10,102 bases of DNA from assembly GCA_023265355.1 (NCBI GenBank), contig JAHFTZ010000040.1:1-10102 (forward strand). Direction: 5' to 3'. Below, one piece after another: positions 1 to 4,879 of this stretch (position 1 is its first letter; each line of letters begins with the position of its first letter). The translations under genes were made by a program, and so were the position numbers. Source of the DNA: Terriglobus sp. GTDB lineage: Bacteria > Acidobacteriota > Terriglobia > Terriglobales > Acidobacteriaceae. The notes under the pieces are model-generated. The model saw nothing but the letters and a program-made list of their open reading frames with translations. It had not been told where the DNA came from and searched no databases.

Positions 1-363
1 GAGATGCTTGAGGGTACAAATACCATCCGGGTGGCAAGCTGCTACAAAAGCACAGAAGGCGTTCCCGATCCTGAACACTTCCGCGGCTTTTGGTTTGCAA
101 CCGATGGATCTCTCCGCCAAGCATACGTCTTGAACAAACGCGTCATGTATCGAGCGCAGATGCCCTTTGGAGAAAAGGTTATTCCTCATGAAATGAGGAT
201 TTATCAGAACAACGCTCTCGTTGGATTGATTCGCCTTAGCAGCATCAGTTCAGGGGTAGGAACTGGAGGGGAGCTGCAGTTACAACATGCCGATACGACG
301 AGTTGCAAGGTAGCTACACCCTCTGACCTGCTCCGGAAGAACTTTGCCTGCTACGTGGAATAG
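1..363 (+). CDS. Hypothetical protein, 3' part (probably truncated by window edge)
   Basis: An open frame runs from the window edge to a TAG at 361-363. An ATG lies at 4-6, but nothing upstream of it can be seen, so the true start is probably outside the window and this is the C-terminal part of a longer protein. The visible 119 residues have no transmembrane stretch and no motif I recognise. They are moderately aromatic and polar (for example HFRGFWFATDGSLRQAYV, near residues 25-42) with three cysteines, near residues 13, 101 and 116. Alternating hydrophobic and polar residues would fit a beta-rich, possibly exported domain, but that is a guess. The gene ends just before a strong intrinsic terminator at 377-416, which supports its being a real transcribed gene. 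It converges on rplI and appears less GC-rich than the core genes. I cannot assign a function. Confidence 0.6.
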   Translation, partial: EMLEGTNTIRVASCYKSTEGVPDPEHFRGFWFATDGSLRQAYVLNKRVMYRAQMPFGEKVIPHEMRIYQNNALVGLIRLSSISSGVGTGGELQLQHADTTSCKVATPSDLLRKNFACYVE

Positions 364-376
364 TTCCGGGAAAAAC

Positions 377-416
377 AAAAGAAGAGGCGCTGCGATTACG
401 CAGCGCCTCTTCTTTT
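377..416. terminator. Bidirectional rho-independent terminator
   Basis: A perfect 18-bp inverted repeat (377-394 and 399-416) encloses a 4-base loop, ATTA. The core is GC-rich (GAGGCGCTGCG) and the outer end is A on the left and T on the right. Read on plus, the hairpin ends in CTTCTTTT, 13 bases after the stop of the hypothetical gene. Read on minus, it ends in TTCTTTTGTTTTT, 14 bases after the rplI stop. It therefore serves both convergent transcripts and closes the long ribosomal-protein operon. A second small inverted repeat (422-427 / 434-439, CTCGAA/TTCGAG) places the rplI stop codon in its loop. Confidence 0.93.
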
Positions 417-430
417 GATCTCTCGAAGGT

Positions 431-973
431 TTATTCGAGTTCCGTGTAGTGATGCTGACCCATATCGTAGGTTCCGCTGATCGGAGCCTCTTCGAGCTCC
501 TGCTTCTGCGAACCGGGGATGTAGTTCGGGTCGTCGCTCTTCACAGTCACCTTCAGGTGAGCCGTGACTTCGCGATGCAGCTTGATCGGCACGTGGAACT
601 CGCCGAGCTGCTTGAGCGGCTCGTCGAGCGCGATCTTGCGGCGGTCGACCTTGAAGCCCTGCTTTGCGAGCTCAGCGGCGATGTCCGACGAAGTGACCGA
701 ACCGAAGAGGTGATCGCCAGCGCCGACCTTGCGCTCGAAGGTGAGCTCGGCTGTCTCCAGCTCTGCTCCCAGTGCGGTAGCGCCGTCTTTGTCGCCTGCG
801 GACTTGCGCAGAGCGGAGGCCTTCATCTGCTCGATGACGGCCTTGTTGGACGCAGTGGCTTCGATTGCGAGCCGCTGCGGGAGGAGGTAGTTACGGCCAT
901 AACCGTCGGCGACTTTGACAACGTCGCCGGCGTGGCCGAGCTTGTTTACATCTTCTTTCAGAATGACTTCCAT
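431..973 (-). CDS. rplI: 50S ribosomal protein bL9
   Basis: bL9 binds 23S rRNA domain V near the L1 stalk and reaches out over the 30S subunit; it helps maintain reading frame. The N-terminal domain is unmistakable: MEVILKEDVNKLGHAGDVV followed by KVADGYGRNYLLPQ, the RNA-binding globular part. A long helix follows, then the C-terminal domain. The ATG at 971-973 is preceded by GGAG (981-984) with a 7-base spacer, so the start is secure. The product is 180 residues against about 148-150 in the family. The excess is a roughly 30-residue C-terminal tail (from about KSDDPNYIPGSQ) rich in acidic and polar residues and ending HHYTELE. It lies 66 bases downstream of rpsR, is the last gene of the operon, and is followed directly by the bidirectional terminator. 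Confidence 0.97.
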   Translation of the reverse strand: MEVILKEDVNKLGHAGDVVKVADGYGRNYLLPQRLAIEATASNKAVIEQMKASALRKSAGDKDGATALGAELETAELTFERKVGAGDHLFGSVTSSDIAAELAKQGFKVDRRKIALDEPLKQLGEFHVPIKLHREVTAHLKVTVKSDDPNYIPGSQKQELEEAPISGTYDMGQHHYTELE

Positions 974-1039
974 TGCGATTCTCCGAACTTTCGTTGCGCG
1001 CCTTGCGCATTCACAGCGGGCGCGGATTTTAGAGTGCGC

Positions 1040-1423
1040 TTAGAACCTTGCGGCAAACGGCAGCAGGGCGATATTACGTGCCTGCTTGATAGCGAGCGAG
1101 AGCTGGCGCTGGTGTGTAGTGCAGACACCGGTCAGACGACGCGGAACGATCTTGCCGCGCTCTGCAACGAAGCCCTGCAGAAGACGGACGTCGCGGTAGC
1201 TGATCTGGTCGATCTTCTCGACGCAGAACTTGCAGACCTTCTTGCGGCGGAAGAACTTGCGTCCACCAGGTCCACCTGCGCCGGTACGTGGGCGCGGCGG
1301 TCCGGAGTGTCCGCCGGGGCCGGAGTGGCCGCCCGTGCGCTCAGGACGATCGGAGGGGGTACGCTCAGGACGCTCACTGGGAGCGCTGGGAGTTGCAACT
1401 GCGGTGCTGGTTTCGTCAGCCAT
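1040..1423 (-). CDS. rpsR: 30S ribosomal protein bS18, with N-terminal extension
   Basis: bS18 sits on the platform of the 30S subunit as a heterodimer with bS6. The conserved C-terminal half is clear: [17 protein letters not shown], then [19 protein letters not shown], then a basic helix. The chosen ATG (1421-1423) is preceded by GAAAGGA (1432-1438) with an 8-base spacer; an in-frame GTG at 1486 lacks such support. This gives 127 residues against about 75-90 in the family. The extra ~55 N-terminal residues are low complexity: [16 protein letters not shown] at residues 15-30, then GGHSGP twice at 31-42, then Gly/Pro/Arg. Residues C64, C67, C101 and H104 form a CxxC...CxxH set, so this looks like a zinc-binding ('C+') bS18. 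No ssb or priB separates it from rpsF; a 132-base gap does. Confidence 0.95.
   Translation of the reverse strand: MADETSTAVATPSAPSERPERTPSDRPERTGGHSGPGGHSGPPRPRTGAGGPGGRKFFRRKKVCKFCVEKIDQISYRDVRLLQGFVAERGKIVPRRLTGVCTTHQRQLSLAIKQARNIALLPFAARF
1298..1381 (-). repeat. Tandem peptide repeats in the bS18 N-terminal extension
   Basis: Residues 15-42 of bS18 consist of two 8-residue units ([16 protein letters not shown]) followed by two 6-residue units ([12 protein letters not shown]). The units are adjacent and in frame. The segment is rich in Arg, His, Pro and Gly and is presumably disordered. Confidence 0.75.
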
Positions 1424-1463
1424 TGCTGAAATCCTTTCGAACAGGTTAGGGCCGATTTCGCGC

Positions 1464-1487
1464 TTCGGGACTGCATGGAGTCCCACG
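1464..1487 (-). other. Hairpin in the rpsF-rpsR intergenic leader
   Basis: In the 132-base space between the rpsF stop and the rpsR start, the minus-strand RNA can form GGGACU-CCAUGC-AGUCCC (arms 1479-1484 and 1467-1472), a perfect 6-bp stem extended by one U-G pair. No U tract follows, so it is not an ordinary terminator. A shorter AGATC/GATCT hairpin (1543-1555) directly follows the rpsF stop. They may be RNA-processing or regulatory structures; function is unknown. Confidence 0.35.
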
Positions 1488-1555
1488 GTCTAAACGGAAG
1501 CGGTGTGCGGCAATTAAGTGCATTCCATAGCGGTACATCTTGAGATCGAAGATCT

Positions 1556-2056
1556 TTATGCGTTTGCGGTCGCTGCGGCTTCCGTCTGCTCAGACTCAGC
1601 CTGTACGGGCTCTGCGGCTGCTGCGGGAGCGGCTGCAACGGTCTCAGGAGGAGGAGCAATAGGCTCAGTGATCGAAGCCTGCTGCGTGGGTGCAACCTCT
1701 GCACGCTGGTCGGAGACCTTCTTGTGCGCGTCGCGATGCTTCTTCACCTTGGCCAGGCGCTTGTTCTCCTCGTCTGTGCGGACGGTGATGAACTTGATGA
1801 CCTGCTCCGTAACGCGGAGACGACGCTCGAGCTCGAGGACTACCTTGCCATCGGCAGTGATCGTCAGAAGGATGAACTGGCCATCCTGGAACTTGCGTAC
1901 GGTGTAGGCGAGACGGCGGCGGCCCATCTTCTCTGCGTTGGTAACTTCTCCACCACCATTGGTGACAACGGCATTAAAGCCTTCGACAAGACCGTCGAGG
2001 GAGGCTTCGTCGATGTCCGGACGGACGATGTACATCACTTCATAAGTGCGATTCAT
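1556..2056 (-). CDS. rpsF: 30S ribosomal protein bS6, with Ala/Pro/Glu-rich tail
   Basis: bS6 binds 16S rRNA on the 30S platform together with bS18. The family signature is plain: MNRTYEVMYIVRPDIDE at the N-terminus, then KMGRRRLAYTVRKFQDGQF, which is the bS6 beta-strand region, and VIKFITVRTDEE near residue 95. The core ends at about residue 105. The remaining ~60 residues are first basic (KKHRDAHKKVSDQR) and then a low-complexity, acidic Ala/Pro/Glu/Thr tail ending AAATANA. The total of 166 residues exceeds the usual 95-135. The ATG at 2054-2056 has only a weak Shine-Dalgarno (AGAAG, just upstream), but the leader contains two strong hairpins (2072-2104). The gene lies 83 bases downstream of pth and starts the S6-S18-L9 group. 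Confidence 0.96.
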   Translation of the reverse strand: MNRTYEVMYIVRPDIDEASLDGLVEGFNAVVTNGGGEVTNAEKMGRRRLAYTVRKFQDGQFILLTITADGKVVLELERRLRVTEQVIKFITVRTDEENKRLAKVKKHRDAHKKVSDQRAEVAPTQQASITEPIAPPPETVAAAPAAAAEPVQAESEQTEAAATANA

Positions 2057-2071
2057 ATGCTTCTGCTTTCT

Positions 2072-2104
2072 GCGGAGTTCTGCTCCGCGCCCCTATGACG
2101 GGGC
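2072..2104 (-). promoter_or_regulatory. Two abutting hairpins in the rpsF leader (possible S6:S18 autoregulatory element)
   Basis: In the minus-strand RNA, GCCCC-GUCAUA-GGGGC (2104-2089) is followed without any linker by GCGGAG-CAGAA-CUCCGC (2088-2072); the rpsF ATG lies 15 bases further on. The stems are 5 bp and 6 bp, both perfect and GC-rich, and could stack coaxially. In many bacteria the rpsF leader carries a structured element bound by the S6:S18 complex, typically displaying a CCG. CCG does occur in both arms here, but I could not match the published consensus with certainty. The structure is seen; the role is inferred from position. Confidence 0.4.
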
Positions 2105-2115
2105 CTGGAAATACT

Positions 2116-2152
2116 GGTGCTACTCACTGCTCAACGGTGTTACTCACTGCTC
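2116..2152 (-). repeat. Tandem 17-base duplication spanning the pth stop codon
   Basis: On the plus strand GGTGCTACTCACTGCTC (2116-2132) and GGTGTTACTCACTGCTC (2136-2152) differ at one base and repeat with a 20-base period. On the minus strand the copy at 2136-2152 contains the last codons and TAA of pth. The downstream copy is an untranslated echo in which TAA has become TAG. It looks like a recent local duplication. Confidence 0.8.
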
Positions 2153-2742
2153 TCCACCTCGCGGCGGTTGTACTGTGTCATTGCCTTCGCAATGCCATCC
2201 TTCAAGATCGCTTCGACTGCCTGCAGAGCACGGTCGAGAACCTCATCCATCTGCGCAAGATCTGCTTTGCGCATCGGCTGGAGGAGATAGTCCTTTCCTC
2301 CGGCCCTAACCTCTCTTCCATCCGGTGCATTGGGTCTCCCCACGCCGATCCGGACTCGCATCCACTCTTCCGTGCCCAGGGAGGAAGAGATACTCTTCAC
2401 GCCGTTGTGCCCGTTCGCGCTTCCATTCTGCTTGAGCCGAAGCTCGCCGAGGGGAAACGCCAACTCGTCATACAGAACGATCAAATCCTTCTGCGGATCG
2501 AGCTCAAGCTCCTGAATCAAAGCGGCCACAGAAGCTCCACTGCTGTTCATGTACGTCTCCGGCTTGGCCAGCAGGCACTCGTGCCCTGCCAGAACCGCCT
2601 TGCCGGTCAATGCTCTTCCTCTCCGGTTGCTCACTACCGCGTTGCGATCCTCTGCAATACGGTCGATCGCCAGGAAGCCGGCGTTGTGCGGCGTGAAGAC
2701 GTATTCGGGACCTGGATTTCCCAGGCCGACAATAAGCTTCAC
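2140..2742 (-). CDS. pth: Peptidyl-tRNA hydrolase
   Basis: Pth cleaves the ester bond of peptidyl-tRNAs released prematurely from ribosomes, returning tRNA to use; it is a cytosolic monomer of about 190-200 residues, and this one has 200. All active-site residues line up with the E. coli enzyme. They are N9 and P10 in GLGNPGPEY, catalytic H19 in TPHNAGF, N66 in PETYMNSSG, D92 in VLYDELAFPLG and N113 in ANGHNGVKS. The start codon is GTG (2740-2742). AAAGGG (2751-2756) lies 8 bases upstream and overlaps the rplY stop codon, which ends 12 bases before this start, so translation of the two genes is probably coupled. The 3' end, ESSE-TAA, lies inside a small tandem duplication. It shares the rplY-pth pairing seen in many bacteria. 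Confidence 0.97.
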   Translation of the reverse strand: MKLIVGLGNPGPEYVFTPHNAGFLAIDRIAEDRNAVVSNRRGRALTGKAVLAGHECLLAKPETYMNSSGASVAALIQELELDPQKDLIVLYDELAFPLGELRLKQNGSANGHNGVKSISSSLGTEEWMRVRIGVGRPNAPDGREVRAGGKDYLLQPMRKADLAQMDEVLDRALQAVEAILKDGIAKAMTQYNRREVESSE

Positions 2743-2754
2743 GCCGCGCGCCCT

Positions 2755-3453
2755 TTACTTCTTGGCTGCAGGCTTGGCTGCACCGGCGGCAGGAGCTGCT
2801 GCTGCGGCTTCCGGCTTACCCTTGCCCTTGGTCACTTCCGGCTCGGCAACAACAGGCGCGGTAACATCGGCCGCTGCCTCTTCCTTGATGACGGTCACGT
2901 GCGCCACGAGAGCAGTTTCGTCCTCGAGGAACTTGATCTTGCCACCGTGCGGCAGATCCGCAATATGGATCGCGCCGTAGAGCTCGAGCCCTGCAACGTC
3001 CACATCGATATGCGAAGGAATGTCTCCGGGGAGGCACTCGATCTGCACTTCGCGCAGAATCTGATCCAGGATGCCGCCCGTGTTCTTCACGCCAACCGGA
3101 ACGCCGGTCAACATCACAGGAACGGAGACACGCATCGCCTTATCCATCGCAATCCGCTTGAAGTCGATATGCAGAAGCTTGCCCTTGATCGGCTCATACT
3201 GCCAGTCCACGATCATGGCCTTTACAACGCCCGTACCTTCGACGCTCAGATCGAAGATGGTGTTGTGTCCAGACTCCGAGTGCAGAATGCGGGTAATGGC
3301 CTTGGGGTCGACGGTGACTGCGACCGAATCCTGCCCAGCGCCGTAAACGACGGCGGGGATCAGGCCGGAGACGCGCACGCGACGCGCGTGGTTCTTATTG
3401 AACTTGCCCGTACGGGGTACGGCTGCGATTGCTTCTGGAATTGTGGTTGCCAT
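2755..3453 (-). CDS. rplY: 50S ribosomal protein bL25 (TL5/CTC long form)
   Basis: bL25 binds 5S rRNA in the central protuberance. This is the long, CTC-type form with a second beta-domain. The N-terminal 5S-binding domain spans about residues 5-95 (GKFNKNHARRVRVSGLIPAVVYG, then HIDFKRI). The TL5 C-terminal domain runs from about 100 to 190 (VPVMLTGVPVGVKNTGGIL, CLPGDIPSHIDVDVAGLELY, IHIADLPHGGKI). A low-complexity Ala/Lys/Pro tail occupies about 195-232 and ends AAKPAAKK. The ATG at 3451-3453 follows AGAGGA at a short spacing. It sits between prs and pth, 112 bases downstream of prs. CTC proteins are linked to general stress in Bacillus; whether that holds here is unknown. Confidence 0.96.
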   Translation of the reverse strand: MATTIPEAIAAVPRTGKFNKNHARRVRVSGLIPAVVYGAGQDSVAVTVDPKAITRILHSESGHNTIFDLSVEGTGVVKAMIVDWQYEPIKGKLLHIDFKRIAMDKAMRVSVPVMLTGVPVGVKNTGGILDQILREVQIECLPGDIPSHIDVDVAGLELYGAIHIADLPHGGKIKFLEDETALVAHVTVIKEEAAADVTAPVVAEPEVTKGKGKPEAAAAAPAAGAAKPAAKK

Positions 3454-3493
3454 GATGTCCTCTGTCGGGCACGGAGTGGTTCCCGCTCCCTTT

Positions 3494-3513
3494 GCGATCC
3501 GTATGCGGACCGC
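3494..3513 (-). other. Hairpin in the rplY leader
   Basis: In the 112-base prs-rplY gap the minus-strand RNA can form GCGGUCCG-CAUA-CGGAUCGC, an 8-bp stem (3506-3513 with 3494-3501) closed by a tetraloop. One pair is G-U on the minus RNA but would be an A-C mismatch on the plus RNA, so the structure is complete only in the sense transcript of rplY. No U tract follows, so it is not a standard terminator. A leader or processing role is possible. Confidence 0.4.
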
Positions 3514-3565
3514 TGCTCTAAGTGATGTTCACGCCCGCCGCTGGTCTGGCGAACAAACGAAAATG

Positions 3566-4654
3566 CTAAGAGAAGAGCGTCGAAACGCTGGTCTCCATAT
3601 GAATGCTTTCGATAGCGCGTCCCAGCAGACCGGCGATCGAAAGCACTTTAACTTTGCCCGTCGCGATCGCATCTGCGCGGAGCGGAATGGTGTTCGTAAC
3701 CACAAGCTCTTTCAACGGTGAAGCCGCAATGCGCTCTGCAGCAGCGCCGGAGAGGACGGCATGCGAAGCGCAGGCGTAGACCTGCGTCGCTCCGTTCTTC
3801 AGCAACGCGTCCACCGTCTTCATCAGCGTTCCCGCCGTGTCCACAATGTCGTCCAGGATGATGCAGCTTCGTCCGGCTACATCGCCGATGACATGCATCA
3901 CTTCGGTGACGTTGATATCCGTGCGGCGCTTGTCCACAATCGCCAGCGGAGCTTCCATCTTCTGCGCGAAGAAGCGCGCGCGCTCCACGCCACCCGCATC
4001 GGGCGAGACGACCGTAAGGTTCGGCAGCTTGAGATCGCGGAAGTGCGAGACAAGAACCGGCGACGCAAAAAGATGATCCACCGGAATATTGAAGAAGCCC
4101 TGAATCTGCGCCGCATGCAGATCGACCAGAAGCGCGCGGTTCGCGCCAGCAGTCTGCAGAAGATCGGCGACGAGCTTGGAGCTGATGGCGACGCGGGGCC
4201 TGTCTTTACGATCCTGCCGCGCGTAGCCATAGTATGGAATCACCACCGTAATCCGACCCGCCGAGGCACGCTTCAGGGCGTCGATCATGATGAGCAGTTC
4301 GACCAAATGCTGATCCACGGGAAAGCACGTGGGCTGCACGACAAAGACATCCGCGCCGCGCACATTTTCCAGAAGCTGAAAGTGAATCTCGCCATCGGAG
4401 AACGTCTGCATCTTCGTCTGTCCCATGGACACGCCGACGAAGGCACAAACCTCTTCAGACAAAGCCTTATTCGCAGAACCACTGAAGATTTTGAAGCGCT
4501 TATCGTCGGAGAGCCGTCCACGTTTGCGGTCGGCTGCGGCCTTTACGGGTTGCCCCCCAGTGGCGATCGCCGCCGGCAGAATGCCAGGATCTACGATGGT
4601 TGCCGTGTTGGGAGTCGCCTGCGTCATCTCGTCCTGCGTCATCTCTTCACTCAC
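3566..4654 (-). CDS. prs: Ribose-phosphate pyrophosphokinase (PRPP synthetase), N-terminally extended
   Basis: Prs transfers pyrophosphate from ATP to ribose 5-phosphate, giving PRPP for purine, pyrimidine, His, Trp and NAD synthesis. Class I signatures are present: KIFSGSANKALSEEV at residues 55-69, the ATP flexible loop PYYGYARQDRKDRPRV at 140-155, VDLHAAQIQGFF at 177-188 with the metal-binding His180, VVSPDAGGVERARFF at 215-229, and the PRPP loop LDDIVDTAGT at 267-276. The chosen start is GTG (4652-4654), because GGAGG (4660-4664) stands exactly 5 bases upstream. An in-frame TTG at 4702 and an ATG at 4642 are alternatives with poorer spacing. This gives 362 residues against about 315, with ~52 extra, probably disordered, N-terminal residues containing an in-frame repeat. 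It lies downstream of tRNA-Gln and upstream of rplY. Confidence 0.95.
   Translation of the reverse strand: MSEEMTQDEMTQATPNTATIVDPGILPAAIATGGQPVKAAADRKRGRLSDDKRFKIFSGSANKALSEEVCAFVGVSMGQTKMQTFSDGEIHFQLLENVRGADVFVVQPTCFPVDQHLVELLIMIDALKRASAGRITVVIPYYGYARQDRKDRPRVAISSKLVADLLQTAGANRALLVDLHAAQIQGFFNIPVDHLFASPVLVSHFRDLKLPNLTVVSPDAGGVERARFFAQKMEAPLAIVDKRRTDINVTEVMHVIGDVAGRSCIILDDIVDTAGTLMKTVDALLKNGATQVYACASHAVLSGAAAERIAASPLKELVVTNTIPLRADAIATGKVKVLSIAGLLGRAIESIHMETSVSTLFS
4619..4645 (-). repeat. In-frame 12-base direct repeat near the prs start
   Basis: CTGCGTCATCTC on the plus strand occurs at 4619-4630 and 4634-4645, a perfect repeat with a 15-base period. In prs it encodes EMTQ twice (EMTQD, EMTQA), just after the GTG start. 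It is a tandem duplication inside the non-conserved extension. Confidence 0.85.
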
Positions 4655-4735
4655 TAAAACCTCCAAGCCGGTTAGCGTTGGTTGCTTCTTTGCTTCTGCC
4701 AAGGCACGTTTGCCCTAGCGAATCTCATGCTCTTA

Positions 4736-4753
4736 ACGTCCGCCCGCGGACGT
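4736..4753 (-). terminator. GC-rich hairpin just downstream of tRNA-Gln (weak terminator or processing stem)
   Basis: ACGTCCGC (4736-4743) and GCGGACGT (4746-4753) form a perfect 8-bp stem, or 7 bp with a tetraloop. It lies 8 bases past the CCA end of the tRNA and about 80 bases before the prs start. On the minus strand only TT follows, so termination would be weak. It could partly separate the tRNA from prs or mark a 3' processing boundary. Confidence 0.45.
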
Positions 4754-4761
4754 GAAAAGTT

Positions 4762-4835
4762 TGGCTGGGCGACTAGGATTCGAACCTAGACAAAGTGCGT
4801 CAAAGGCACTTGACCTACCATTAGTCGATCGCCCA
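4762..4835 (-). tRNA. tRNA-Gln (anticodon UUG)
   Basis: A complete 74-nt cloverleaf is readable on the minus strand. The acceptor stem is TGGGCGA/TCGCCCA with discriminator G, and the 3' CCA is encoded. The D arm is GACTAATGGTAGGTC. The anticodon arm is AGTGC-CTTTGAC-GCACT, whose loop gives anticodon TTG (UUG), reading CAA/CAG. The variable loop is TTGT, and the T arm is CTAGG-TTCGAAT-CCTAG. It lies between ispE and prs, as in the ispE-tRNA-Gln-prs order of Pseudomonas and relatives. Confidence 0.97.
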
Positions 4836-4852
4836 ATAACCCAGGTAAATCC

Positions 4853-4876
4853 GAAGCAGACAGATTTTTCTGCTTC
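4853..4876 (-). other. Hairpin between ispE and tRNA-Gln
   Basis: GAAGCAGA (4853-4860) and TCTGCTTC (4869-4876) form a perfect 8-bp stem with an 8-base loop, starting 3 bases after the ispE stop codon. On the minus strand it is followed by GGATTTACC, not by a T tract, so it is at best a weak terminator. It may instead stabilise the ispE 3' end when the tRNA is cut from a common transcript. Confidence 0.4.
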
Positions 4877-4879
4877 TTC

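Noticed and set aside
449..1429. Long plus-strand open frame (326 codons) opposite rplI and rpsR
   Set aside because: Both minus-strand genes are certain ribosomal proteins in this stretch. The antisense frame is open only because of GC-rich codon bias and its translation resembles no protein.
1424..1486. Upstream GTG start for rpsR at 1486
   Set aside because: The ATG at 1423 has a GAAAGGA ribosome-binding site at ideal distance, and the upstream residues look non-coding.
2095..3525. Long plus-strand open frame (476 codons) opposite pth and rplY
   Set aside because: It runs across two certain genes and the intergenic spacer, with Cys/Arg/His-rich low-sense composition; a shadow frame.
3761..4657. 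Plus-strand open frame (298 codons) opposite prs
   Set aside because: It is entirely antisense to the conserved prs core, and its composition is that of a mirrored frame.
4655..4702. TTG start for prs at 4702
   Set aside because: The upstream AGGG is weak and distant, whereas GGAGG sits 5 bases before the GTG at 4654. Kept only as an alternative.
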